Shown piece after piece: positions 35,700 to 47,730 of a stretch of 64,000 nucleotides of DNA. Under the pieces are notes generated by a model. That model was not told the DNA's origin. It was given only the letters and a program-made list of their open reading frames with translations, and ran no database searches. The stretch lies in contig CM064665.1 of the NCBI GenBank assembly GCA_032717465.1, positions 24,094,588 to 24,158,587 of the forward strand, in the 5' to 3' direction. How positions within the stretch are numbered: position 1 is the first letter of the stretch; every line of letters begins with the position of its first letter. The position numbers were made by a program, and so were the translations under genes. Source of the stretch: Coenobita brevimanus (taxonomy: Eukaryota; Arthropoda; Malacostraca; Decapoda; Coenobitidae).

Positions 35700-36300
35700 T
35701 GTTCTTCATCCTCTCCACATGGCCAAACCACCTCAGTGAATTTCTCCTAAAGCTTTTTATCACATCCACAGCCACGCGCTTCTATATTTCCTCATTTGTC
35801 AGTCTGTCTCACAGTGCAACTCCTCATGCCCCTCTCAATAATTTATTTCTATTGCCCTTACTCTTGACTTGTGTCCCTCCAATAAGGTCCAAGCTTCACT
35901 TCCATACGTTAGAATTAGTATCACAATGCTGTCATTCGGCAACTTTTTTTATTTCCTTGCTCACTTCTCTGTCCCTTATCACTGCTTTCAAAGAACCAGA
36001 AAACTTTCTTCCCTGTTGTACCCTTTCCAGCACTTCACCCTCTAACCTTCCATCCTTACTCATCACAGTACCCAAGTACTTAAACGCATTCACATTTTCC
36101 ATTCCCTCCTCATCTAGTCTCACTGTACATTCATTGGCTTCAGTACTCTCAAAGACTATAACTTTACTATTCCCTACATTCACCTTTAGATTCCGTTTCT
36201 TGTACACTCTCCCAAACTCATTCACCAAGCCTTGCAATTCCCCTCCGTCTTTACTTAACAATACGATATCATCTGCAGACAACAGTAGAGCCATTATTCC
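35700..36300 (-). pseudogene. LINE-A fragment (RT palm/thumb)
   Basis: Minus-strand reading gives LLLSADDIVLLSKDGGELQG (catalytic DD retained, F of FADD replaced by S), LVNEFGRVYKKRNLKVNVGN, KVIVFE, FKYLGTVMSKDG and SLKAVIRDREVSKEIKKVAE. This parallels LINE-A 10520-11100. Codons beyond continue out of frame to the FGHVER region at 35700-35725. Both ends are truncated: 5' at about 36300 just before the FADD motif, 3' before the terminal tail. It is an internal fragment with no tail, unlike a simple 5' truncation. Confidence 0.85.
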
Positions 36301-36596
36301 CATTTTTGTGTGTGTGAAACTCGTAATACCGAATGATAGTATGCATGGTGGAGTGGCAGCAACTGCTGATAGCTGCCAAGTAAGACTGGCTGGTACCGTT
36401 GGACTGGCCCAGCCTGGCCTACCACTCACACACCAACACACAGCGCAACACAACACAGTAAACATGTGACGGGCAGGTTGCAGGTAAAACCATCGATTGT
36501 ACCTGCCATGATGTTGACGATGTATCACAGAAACGTCTACAAAGTAACACAAGTGGCGTTCAGTTTATATTACTCATACCAGTACACTAATATTGT
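36301..36596. other. Unassigned stretch
   Basis: No feature recognised. Open frame continues from the LINE fragment by chance. Confidence 0.45.
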
Positions 36597-36930
36597 GATT
36601 GGTGGCGGCGGCTATCATCCACTCACTCTGTGTTGCGCTGCATCTCTTTGTCTCCCAGGGTGATTATGCACTGATTGACAAGCGAAATAGTTTCCTGTAA
36701 CCAAGGAAACCATTTACTGGGGTGCTTGGTAACCAAATAACTGCATGGTAAATGTAAGGGTTTTCAATATAGGAGTGGTCTGGATATATTGGTAAAATAA
36801 TACCACTCAGGGAGAGTGAGGCTGGTCGCCCTTGCCTTAAATGTCGGAGCTGAGTAGCCTAGCCCAGGGTCCCTACGGTCCTGATGAGGCAAAAATGGAT
36901 AGATGATGGATAGATGGATGTACAAAAAGT
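36597..36930 (+). repeat. Interspersed repeat R1, copy e
   Basis: Opposite orientation to copy d. ttggtggcggcggctatcat starts the head; gattgacaagcgaaat, tttcctgtaaccaagg and tggtaaccaaat form the middle; gggagagtgaggctggtcgc, ccttaaatgtcgg and tcctgatgaggcaaa form the tail half. It ends in atggatagatgatggatag, a GATG/GATA tail. It contains both halves and confirms which end carries the tail. Confidence 0.68.
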
Positions 36931-37338
36931 CAAAAGACTTTCTCCCCCAGTTGCAGAGAAATGGCGGGGGGAAAACATGCCAGTGTTGAGAGTCGGGCAA
37001 TGTTTGTGGCTTTATAGCCGGGCCGAGGGAAAAATCCCTCACAGAGAATTTCATCGCCCGATAATAAATAACCTTTGAAAACGGCCGTCCATCGACTGCT
37101 TGTCTTTTCACCAAGTTTCCCAGACTTTTATTGGACAGGCGATATCTAAGGGGGGAGCATTTCTCACCCAAGCAGTGCCCACAGCTGACCTGCCACACGG
37201 TATTTAATGTGTTCTGATCACAGGCACATGCCATCCCCTGCCCTACCCTGTCTTGACCTCTCCTGCCCTGCTACCAGCTGTCCCAGCATTGCACATGCAC
37301 TTGGTAGACTCTGACTTTAGAGCGTTTAAGTTGTTTTA
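36931..37338. other. Unassigned stretch
   Basis: Overlapped by a 156-codon minus-strand open frame (36764-37234) that runs through the R1 tail and has no motif, so I do not call it a gene. Confidence 0.45.
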
Positions 37339-37519
37339 CCCATTGGCTCACAGGGTTCCTGTGTGAGGGATTGTACTGGAAGGGTATTAAGAGTACTGCC
37401 CTCCGCTTATCGGCTCATAGTCGCGAAGCTCATAAGTCCCTACCCAGAGGTTCCTTTTTTTATTAACTTTTGAAAATGCCCAGTTCCTTCCTATATTGAG
37501 GACACTGGGTGCAAATGGG
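37339..37519. mobile_element. 181-bp TTAA-flanked MITE, copy 2
   Basis: Same length and internal words as the element at 7107-7287. Left end CCCATTGGCTCACAGGG, right end complement CCCATTTGCACCCAGTG. The right TTAA (37520-37523) is intact; the left one is ttta (37335-37338), one substitution away. Non-coding. Confidence 0.85.
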
Positions 37520-37563
37520 TTAACCTCTTATGGACCGTGAGTTGAAAAGCATATTGTGCATTA

Positions 37564-37566
<3 letters not shown>

Positions 37567-37632
<66 letters not shown>
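37567..37632. repeat. (TA)n microsatellite
   Basis: TA repeat running into the ATTC tail of the SINE. Another TA repeat (37824-37872) abuts the other end of the SINE. Confidence 0.95.
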
Positions 37633-37634
<2 letters not shown>

Positions 37635-37819
37635 TCATTCATTCATTCATTGCCAGACGCCATGTATCCCAGACGGGGTGGCCAAGGGCTTAGAGTTAAT
37701 TGTTTTACAGGGAAGGGCACTAATCATCCACCAACCCCCACTTTACACGTAGGGATGCCAACAGCATCTGGTGTTCCCAGGCAGTCACCCATCCAAGTAC
37801 TAACCAGACCCAACGTTGC

Positions 37820-37823
<4 letters not shown>
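37633..37823 (-). mobile_element. 5S-rRNA-headed SINE with LINE-A-like tail
   Basis: Minus strand reads a 5S rRNA-derived head (37757-37823): TTAAGCAACGTTGGG, GGTTAGTACTTGGATGGG, GCCTGGGAACACC and GATGCTGTTGGC, the conserved 3' half of eukaryotic 5S rRNA including the box C region. A ~100-bp body follows, then GGGGTGGCC ... GGCGTCTGGCAA and ATGA repeats. The last ~45 bp match the 3' terminus of LINE-A (11283-11334). 5S-derived SINEs (SINE3 type) with LINE-derived tails are known in animals; this copy fits that design. The 5' half of the 5S head, with the other promoter boxes, is missing at a TA microsatellite. Confidence 0.82.

Positions 37824-37872
<49 letters not shown>
37824..37872. repeat. 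(TA)n microsatellite
   Basis: TA repeat directly after TTAA at the truncated 5S head. Confidence 0.95.
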
Positions 37873-37876
<4 letters not shown>

Positions 37877-38069
37877 CTTTATTTATTTATATAAAGATCA
37901 TTTCTATACAGTAGATGCTTTGAAATAACAATTCCATGGTGAAACTAGACATCTTGATGAATTTGTTACATTTGTCCTTAATGGATTTAGAACTCTAAAA
38001 TAAGACACCAAAATTGTTTCCCTCAAGGATAAAAATAAAGTTTATTTCTCTACAATTTATCGGCATCTA

Positions 38070-38690
38070 AAAATTCCCTGAGAGAAACTAGTTACTTCCC
38101 ATGAAATTCTGCAAAACAGTTTGCCTTGTTGCTGAGAGAGGTGAATTCACCATTTTTTGGCATATCATAAATGGCTTCACATTCAGGTCTCGCAGCTCTG
38201 ACAGTTTTCCATTAGAGGCCAGTGTGGTGTGACTGGTGAAGATTTCTTTCTCTTTTAAGAAAGGACACATGATAAATTAACCGAGCTTGAACGTCCCCTT
38301 TTCTAGGAAGAAATGTCTTTTTGTGTTTGATGAGGGCCTCTTCCAACACTGATTTAAACCCCAAGGAATCATACTGGCTTGCCTTTGGTGTTCCCTTGAT
38401 ATCAGCGACGCGTATGTACAGCAGCCAGCTGTTGATTGTGACCAAGTCCACGTAAATGTGGAAACATTGTCCGAGACTGAATTTCTTTGACCTTATTTTG
38501 ATTCTGTAATAAGTTATCAGTCCATCTAACAGGCTCCGTCCACCCACAAACTTGTTATACTCTGTAACTGAATTTGGGCGGACAACTTCCACATGTTACT
38601 TTTTTGTCCCATCTTTTGAAACTGCCACAAGGATCAGCACAGGCACATGTGAATATGTGACGTATTTAGTACCATCCTAACTACGCGAGA
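38070..38690 (-). pseudogene. piggyBac transposase remnant (C-terminal DDE half)
   Basis: Minus-strand pieces: CACADPCGSFKRWDKK (about 38595-38640, one frame) followed by EVVRPNSVTEYNKFVGG, SLLDGLITYYRIKIRSKKF, HIYVDLVTINSWLLYIRVAD (38212-38592). Wording such as YN-x-GG-x-x-LLD and YRIKIRSKK is diagnostic of DDE_Tnp_1_7. In family members the third catalytic Asp sits in GGVD; here the pair reads RS (about 38533-38538), so catalysis is lost. A frameshift and TAA precede the block, and the sequence downstream (AIYDMPKNGEF) is out of frame. The N-terminal half and the first two Asp were not found upstream. Confidence 0.82.
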
Positions 38691-40864
<2,174 letters not shown>

Positions 40865-41170
40865 GTTGGATGAAGCATAACTGACGGGTGAGAGGTGAGT
40901 AACGGGGTAGGTGGGGTGGTGGGTGGACAGGGGGTGAGATGTGATAGGTAAGGTTTGGTGAGTGAGGGGTGAGGGGTATTGCATGAGGGATAGGTGACGA
41001 ATTAATGAGGGGTTGTACAGTAGGTGTCGGATGCATCAGAGCTGATGGGTGATGGTGGTGACGACTGGTGGGTGACAGCTGGTGGGCGACGGTGGGTGAC
41101 AGCAGGTGGGTGACGATGGGTGACAGCTGGTGGGTGACGATGGGTGACAGCTGGTGGGTGAGGAGGTGGG
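40865..41170. repeat. G-rich minisatellite, ~24-bp unit
   Basis: Regular core at 41070-41163 with unit ggtgggtgacgatgggtgac plus agct, about four copies. To the left it decays into irregular ggtgagaggtgag-type sequence. It gives His/Pro/Thr-rich frames on the minus strand that are not genes. Confidence 0.85.
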
Positions 41171-42685
41171 AGAGGGTATGACAAGTTCTGATAGCAAAAT
41201 GAATGATGGATGAATGAGATGGTTTGGAAGTTAGCACTAGAGCTTCAGTGTTATATTTACTGCAGTCATCATCATCATTATCATCATCATGATTATCCAG
41301 ACCCCTGTTCTCACCTAATGATGGAGTGAAGGTGCGTCAGTAGAGGAAGAATAAGCCTGACAGAAGGAGTACTAGAATGATCTGCCCAATAAATAGGGTC
41401 ATATTCTCATTCACTTACCATTCGAGCTCCCGTAATCTTGACTCCACTTCACATCCACAAACATCCACATCTACGCACTTCATATTACCTATCAGCTGGA
41501 GCCAGTCAAAGGACTATCACATCACCGACTAAAAACACTGTGTCAGACGCTTGGCCTATGATCTTCTACCTCTATTCACACTCCGTTCCCCAACCTTATC
41601 ACCACCACACCTCGATTTCTCTCACACTCTCGTATCATATCTATCCATTTTTCTTGGTCTACCACACCTTCACCCACCTGCAAACTCATTCAGACACACG
41701 CTTTTCACCACCCTATTCATACCCATTCTATCCACATAACAATACCATCTAAGCAATTTCTTGGTTTACTGTGGCTTTTACCAAGCTATTTTATAGTGTT
41801 CAAGAAGAACTTCTCTCACAGCAGGAATTAAAAAACAACCTTCATTATTCCCTTCAAACTGACGCATTTCCCAGAGCCAATGAAAACCATCGTGGCAACA
41901 AGAATATAACACAAAAAAGAGGTAGAGAGAAAAAATAACAGATTGATAGACAGGTCGATGGATGGATAGATACTGACATCTAGGTAAGTAGTAGAACACA
42001 CAAATATACATTTTCACACAGAGATTGGTGTTTGGTATATGCCGAGGCAGATATGAATTTACAACAAGTTCCTTACTACGGCAAGGAATTTAGTTAGATA
42101 ATGTGCGAGTAGATGGATATAAAGAGAAGGATCAGTGTGCCGTATTTCTTCAGGGAATCATATGTTCTATAGAATTACACAACAGTCAGCTATAATGTAT
42201 AACGGAAAACAAAAATATCCCCATACTCAGTTAATGGAAAGTCATGCCGCCTCAAGCCATTAATGTGCCTTTTATCAGTATAAACGAGAGTTCAGTTCTG
42301 TTTGGCCACACTTTTTGATGCTGGTGCATGGAGCTGTTTGAAATGGGAGCAAAATATACATTGGATATATTTGCACTTTTTCTGCAGTTGTTCTGAGCGT
42401 CTGGTGTACAGTACACTTTAGAGAATGGGTACATTCTCTGGTTGCACGGTAATATTTTTGTTGCCCACGGTCTTATGAAACATTAATATCGTCAAATACA
42501 CTGCGACCGCAAATAGTTATTGCGTAAGTAAGAGCTGTCAAACATTTTCAAGAATATTTTTACCTGTATCATACTGATGCCTTTTTCATGTTGTTGTACT
42601 TAACGTCAGACCACTTCATCCAGGCAAGACGAGCCCACTGTTGGTGAGGTATTAACATTCTCACGGCCGGGACAATAATGATATT
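41171..42685. other. Unassigned stretch
   Basis: Contains a short TCA repeat (41267-41292). No gene, RNA or mobile element recognised. Confidence 0.5.
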
Positions 42686-42689
42686 CTAT

Positions 42690-42985
42690 TTCAGCTGTCA
42701 CCGGGAGACTTTTTAAAAATTCCATGTGAGTCATGGCAGCCTGTGAGTGTTAATATTGTCAACATTAACCTACACGTGACTGGAACAACTCTTAGGTTTA
42801 CTGCAGCTAACGCCAGGCGATTTTATTCAGCTGAGTGAGCCATTGTAGTCGCGTTAATACTGTCACTATGAACCACCTTATGGTCACAGCAACTGTAGTT
42901 TTCCTGTGCAGGGAACTACACACGATTTTATTCTGTTGAGTTAGTCACGGGAGCCAAAGAGTGTTAATCCGTACACTTTGGCTGC
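42690..42985 (+). repeat. Diverged tandem repeat, ~107-bp period
   Basis: Three units, with recurring 'gattttattc-gctgagtgagtca--g-agc' then 'agtgttaatattgtcac' then 'tggaacaact--aggtttactgcagctaacgccaggc'. Clear unit starts lie near 42700 (diverged), 42820 and 42925. A further fragment (tacgattttgttctgccgag) occurs at 44547. Looks like an old satellite fragment. Confidence 0.6.
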
Positions 42986-43067
42986 CACATAGATACTGCG
43001 CCACATAAGAGGACAAAACTTTGAATCCTCTGTATACACTGTATGGATGTTGGTTAAAGGACACACT

Positions 43068-43173
43068 GGAAAAGAGATTGGTACTGCTTTTAGGGCATGA
43101 AGGCTACTGCTCTCTCTTTAGTTTCCACCTACTTCAGACCTTCCCAGTCCCCCTCAAGCGTCCAACACGGGCA
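43068..43173 (+). repeat. Near-identical 105-bp repeat, copy 1
   Basis: From agattggtactgctttta to gcgtccaacacgggca, about 100 bp with one or two mismatches to 44735-44839. The identity far exceeds that of the surrounding repeats. Includes a ctctctcttt segment. No known family. Confidence 0.85.
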
Positions 43174-43501
43174 CATACTCGTATACGTCCATTCTAACTG
43201 TGTACCATTCCCATACTGCATAATCGGTATATTAAGGGTCAGTTAAATATATAGAATGTGAGAATTGAGTCGTTGTTGAGTAACCCCTGACTGTCTGGTC
43301 GAGCAGATCCATTAATCACAGGCAAGCAACTGCCCCTGCGGAGCCGTTCCTCATGAACTGATGTTACTTTGTGGAAGACAGCACTTCACCACAGCGAGGC
43401 ATGGGAAGGAGTGTGGAGGTTTGGTTTCTGGATGGACGTTGCATTTGCTTTTCTCCACCTAATTAGCAGGGACACCATACGAGTAGTAGGCTCCACACTA
43501 T
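43174..43501. other. Unassigned stretch
   Basis: Nothing recognised. Confidence 0.45.
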
Positions 43502-43740
43502 CTTGTTATTTGGTTATATGGTTACCACCCACAGTTGTTCAGGATTTCTGGGTTACAGGAAACCATTAGACTTGTCACTCACTGTACAGCCTCCTGAACT
43601 GGAAAGACGAGAAATAAAAATTGACATGCAAAGTGGGAGAAATAGCAAGAGAGAATGGCAGACAAAGAAAAGGGATGATAAAGACGAGCGATAAGCAGAC
43701 AACACTACAGCAAATAAGTGGATGATGGTCGCCACTACCC
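43502..43740 (-). repeat. Interspersed repeat R1, copy f (head part)
   Basis: Words tttggttatatggttaccac, ttctgggttacaggaaacca, gacttgtcactcactgtaca, a purine-rich filler, then aagtggatgatggtcgccac. Head half only, with a sharp left boundary near the tttggtt word. Confidence 0.65.
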
Positions 43741-44734
43741 ATGACCATGTAACATCAGTAAAGGTCATTGATCTATTGACTTCTGTTACACCTTGGTGCC
43801 ATTTTAAAGGTAATTTTGAACATTAAAAATATGTTTTGTAATAAATGAAAGCCTGTGAGACTGACAACCACTGGTCGACACGAAGCTAAAGTAAACTGGA
43901 GATGGCAAGAAAAAATTCAAAATACGTCACCTGTTTCAAGGGGTTAATGCTGTAGATACAAATGTTTACTGGGTAAAAACAAAAAATGAAATTCAAGTAT
44001 GAATGTATGAGTTCAGCTGTTCGTTCAATCCTTCTCGGTGGCAGTACCTGAAAAACAAATACGTCAGGCACGTCATGGTATTGATCCTATGTGAATAGAT
44101 TCCTGCTTTAAAAACAATTACTTGCACCTGGTTCAGACCTCATTGCTTTTCCTTGTACCAAAGATATGTGAATTTTGTTGGACGAAAAACCTTTGAGGGA
44201 AACATAATTAAACTCTTAAGACTTCAAGACCACACACTCGCGAGAGCATGCACATGAAAAGTTGTAACAAAAATGCCAAGGAAACAAATGCACAAGTTGA
44301 TTTTATAGTAATGCATCTACTTTAGAAAAAGAAACTAAAAATAATTCAAAAACTTACTAAAGCACAAATAAACAAATAAATGTAAATCCTGACTGTATAG
44401 TTGATGCACGTGAATGTTTCATTTCGGGAACAACAGATGACTTTGCTGAAGTGAGAGAAATCTTTGCTGTCAAAGGCTTCAAAAGCTGCCTCGAGTAATT
44501 CTGTCTGTTATCCGTGCACTTAGGAATTTACTGAACATTACACTATACGATTTTGTTCTGCCGAGAGAAATCCTAACAGCCAGTGGTTTAAGCTTAATTT
44601 CAAGTGGCATAATTGCAGTGAGGATAAAATATAAGCATCATAGATGAGCAAAAGAAACAAATGCTAAAAGTTTTATAAAAGAGGAAATAAAACAAATGCT
44701 TCAAGGAATTTATTGAATGTGATACATTTGCACT
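43741..44734. other. Unassigned A-rich stretch
   Basis: No gene recognised. One fragment at 44505-44575 belongs to the 107-bp repeat family. Confidence 0.45.
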
Positions 44735-44835
44735 GAAAAAAGATTGGTACTGCTTTTAGGGCATGAAGGCTACTGCTCTCTCTTTAGTTTCCACCTACTT
44801 CAGACCTTCCCAGTCACCCTCAAGCGTCCAACACG

Positions 44836-44878
<43 letters not shown>
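44735..44878 (+). repeat. Near-identical 105-bp repeat, copy 2, followed by (GA)n
   Basis: Second copy of the 43068-43173 sequence (44735-44839), same orientation, running directly into a pure (GA)n tract (44838-44877). Copy 1 is followed by unrelated sequence instead. Confidence 0.85.
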
Positions 44879-44880
<2 letters not shown>

Positions 44881-45108
44881 CTAATTATGCATAATTTTGT
44901 AGCAGAAAATAAGAAGTTAAGTCATTTATTATTAAATCTGGTGAAGGTTATTTCAGTTAAAATCTTTTTAACTGATATCAAGTAGTTCATTTGGATTCTG
45001 AAGTTTAATATTGTACTTTAGGAAATGAAATATCTTTGGATTATTAAATGTTTGTTTTTATCCAATATAACTCACATAATTTTAAGAATATGCTGAGTAA
45101 TACATATG

Positions 45109-45345
45109 GCCGAACCATCCCACCCTACTGTCCGAACCATCACCACTGGTAGGGATGGTTCGGACGATTTAGTCACTTGTTTCCTTAACTATAGCTTAAA
45201 GCTGAAAAGAGCTAAGAATTTCATATTATCAACCGAAAGAGCCAAATGATGTGGTAACATTTTAACATAAACCAGATAACACTCCTGCTTAAACCTGAAT
45301 TTTTATAAATATATTTTTAAAAAATGTCCGAACCATCACCGCCTC
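45109..45345. repeat. gtccgaaccatc inverted/direct repeats
   Basis: Motif gtccgaaccatc occurs at 45131 and 45326 on the plus strand and inverted (gatggttcggac) at 45158. ggccgaaccatcccacc at 45108 pairs with ggtagggatggttcgg at 45150 as a short stem. Probably ends of a decayed DNA transposon. Family not identified. Confidence 0.5.
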
Positions 45346-45885
45346 CACCTATGCCAAGGAAGCTGAAAGATACGTATTTTTAATTATAACAAGAAAAGAA
45401 AAAGAAAAAAATAGTGATCCATTAACTGCGAGAAATATATAAAAACATAAATAAATAAAAATCATACAGGTGCAAAAGCGAGACAAATACAGAAGGTAAA
45501 AATCGAATGTAGCATTTAAAGCTAGAGGGAAAAACAAAAATGCGATTGTAATATTCTTCTCTAGCGAAGAACTTCTGTAAATATCTAGCAGTCTATGAGG
45601 CAATAAATGGTTTGATGAACTTGAGAATGCTGTTAAACTGCCAGTCCTTTCCTGCATCCCATATTACCCGATCTACTTATGTAATATCGCTTGTCATGGT
45701 AATTACTGTAAACGTGCACTGGGTTTTTGTGGCCGTAGTGTACTGCGTTAAGATGGGACAATGGAACTAATAACCTTAATGAGGCCGACAGGCGGGCTGG
45801 GGTGTTGTGTTGGGATAGTCTGGTAAAGTCTTGTTGGTATGGGGACAGTGGGGATTATAAAGATGTCTTTTCATAGCTTGACACG

Positions 45886-45889
<4 letters not shown>

Positions 45890-45934
<45 letters not shown>
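45890..45934. repeat. (GT)n microsatellite
   Basis: GT run followed by gatcatgt, paralogous in position to 4307-4343. Confidence 0.96.
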
Positions 45935-45936
<2 letters not shown>

Positions 45937-46109
45937 TCATGTTAAAATCTAGTCTAGGCAGTGTTAACCATCTTTTCTTCTTGTTAGCTAACTACGTCTC
46001 AGGAAAAACGTCAACTAGTGAAGAGGTCAGAAACAAATTCTGTTAACTCCTGTGTCAGGTGAGGTCTACTCGTAGTTTAACAAGAATGCTTAATGACAGC
46101 ATGAACAAT

Positions 46110-46377
46110 TTATAGTCACAGCGCATGACTCTGAGGTTGTTATTATCGTGTCCTGGCTACCTTCCATTCGAAAGTGCATCTGATTTTGTGTATAATATGA
46201 GACATGTGTGATTCATGTATAATATATTCGTGTATAATAATATTCATGTTTAATATATTCGTGCATAATAATATGATTCGTGTATAATGTAATACAAAAT
46301 CGGACGCACTTTTGAATGGTAGGTTGCCAGGGTACAATAATGACAACCTCAGAGTCATGCACCGCAACTGTAGTATA
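46110..46377. mobile_element. Foldback MITE with ~90-bp arms
   Basis: Left arm 46110-46200 and right arm 46280-46377 are inverted copies. cgcatgactctgaggttgtt pairs with aacctcagagtcatgc; tcctggctaccttccattcg with gaatggtaggttgccagg; gtgcatctgattttgtgta with tacaaaatcggacgcac. By eye well over 80% of positions pair. The ~80-bp loop is A/T-rich with repeated attcgtgtataat. Outer ends read TATAGTCACAG and, complemented, TATACTACAGT, suggesting a TA target as in Tc1/mariner-type MITEs. One arm recurs at 34362-34465. Confidence 0.8.
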
Positions 46378-46664
46378 ATATATATGACCAGGTTACACAT
46401 TGTTCCAGATGCAACATGTGCTCCATTGTCAGAAACTGAAACCATGTGTTGTTTGTTCAAGTTTCATGTAAAGGCATATTACAGTGTGTCCTCGATAAAG
46501 GAAAGGGATAGGGACTGGAAAAAAAACTTTTGTAATTCGAAATTTTGTATCAGAACAATTTTCCTCATTGAAATATACTTAGAAAGGGGAGGATGCTTCC
46601 CAAAACCCCCTTGGACCTCCCACCTAAACTTTACCCCTCTTGTTTTGAAGTAAGTAATACCTGT

Positions 46665-46894
46665 AGATGTAGAGAACGAGGTGGCCATTTTCTTGTACAT
46701 CTCCTTTTTCTTGGTCACAGTCCCAACGGTGGAAGCTGCAAGGCCTAAAGCACGCTCAATCTCCGAGACTCCCTGCCCCTCCTCGTAGCATCTTATAATT
46801 TCCAATTTCCTTTCCAAAGTTAGAGTACGGTGCTGTTTCTTCTTTGCAGTGGGCTACCTGATGCTGGAGATGATGCAGAGCTCTTGGGAGGCAT
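46665..46894 (-). pseudogene. Tigger-like transposase N-terminus (CENP-B-type HTH)
   Basis: Minus strand starts MPPKSSASSPASGS at 46894. After a one-base frameshift near 46850 it continues TAKKKQHRTLTLERKLEII, then RCYEEGQGVSEIERALGLAA and STVGTVTKKKEMYKKMATS. This is the CENPB_N/pogo helix-turn-helix that binds transposon ends (helix LERKLEIIRCYEEG, turn, recognition helix ALGLAASTVGTV). The frame then enters the terminal non-coding part of the transposon (SLSLSFIEDTL is the translated inverted repeat). The second HTH and the DDE catalytic core are absent, so it is an internally deleted copy. Confidence 0.83.
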
Positions 46895-47355
46895 GTCTAA
46901 ACAGAATGAAAAGGTGTAGAGCTGCAAAAATATCTTCATGTACAGCGAAGCTGCGATCACCATCAAAACATGGACGATTCCCCGTCAGGACAATTCACAC
47001 CCAAGATGATTCATCGTCATTCTATAAATATATTTAATATTAGTTGATTAATACCATAATAACTAATTTCATGGGGAACTATCAACAGCGTAGGCTTTGG
47101 ATATTATTTATAATTTGCACTTGTAGTCAATAATTAACTTGCTTCTGCCTCACTGTAGTCGACTTTGAATTATAATCTGGCATCTCCACTAGCTGTCTTC
47201 AGTAATTTTTATTGTAATTTTTGGATGCAGTAGGCTGAGATTGTTTGATTAACTGAGAATGTACATGTAATATGAAGATTATTCGTATAATTTTGTAATA
47301 TGAAGATTATTCATAATAATTTTAGAGTATGTCGATCGTTCACTTGAGGTTATTA

Positions 47356-47730
47356 GTCTATCTATCTATCTATTGCCAGATGCCATAATCCCGTAAGGGG
47401 TGGCCATTTGACTCGGAGTTATTTGTTTTACAGGGAGGGGGACTAACCCTCCACCAACCCACTTGTTGACACGTAGGGAGCACGTATGGTTTGGTTTTAT
47501 GGTTACCACCCAGAGTTGTAAATGGTTTCTTGGCTTACAGGAAACCATTTGGCTTGTCACTCAATGTAAAGCCACCTGTAAAGGAAAGAAAAGCAATAAG
47601 AAGTGACAGGAAAGATGGGAGAAATAGGAAGAGAGGAGGGCAGAGACAGAAAAAGAATGATAAAGGCTAAGGAAGAAGTAGGCAGCACTACATCAAGTGA
47701 GTGGATGATAGTCGCCACCACCTACCACTA
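47356..47730 (-). repeat. Composite SINE: LINE-A-type tail + R1 head (R1 copy g)
   Basis: Left part (47356-47470) begins with ctatctatctattgccagat and continues gtaaggggtggcc ... ttttacaggg ... ccaccaaccca ... acacgtaggga, matching the tail and body of the 5S SINE at 37633-37755. From about 47488 onward it switches to R1 head sequence (tttggttttatggttaccac, gtttcttggcttacaggaaa, ccatttggcttgtcactca, a purine-rich filler, gtggatgatagtcgccacca). No 5S-like head is present. It sits inside the pogo element. Confidence 0.75.

Noticed and set aside
36764..37234. 156-codon minus-strand open frame
   Set aside because: Runs across an R1 repeat tail into unassigned DNA; no motif and no evidence of a start or splice context.
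37757..37823. A functional 5S rRNA gene
   Set aside because: Only the 3' half of 5S is present, fused to a SINE body and LINE-like tail, with the 5' half replaced by a TA microsatellite.
41050..41170. CRISPR array
   Set aside because: Units are contiguous 24-bp tandem repeats without unique spacers, in an animal-type genome.
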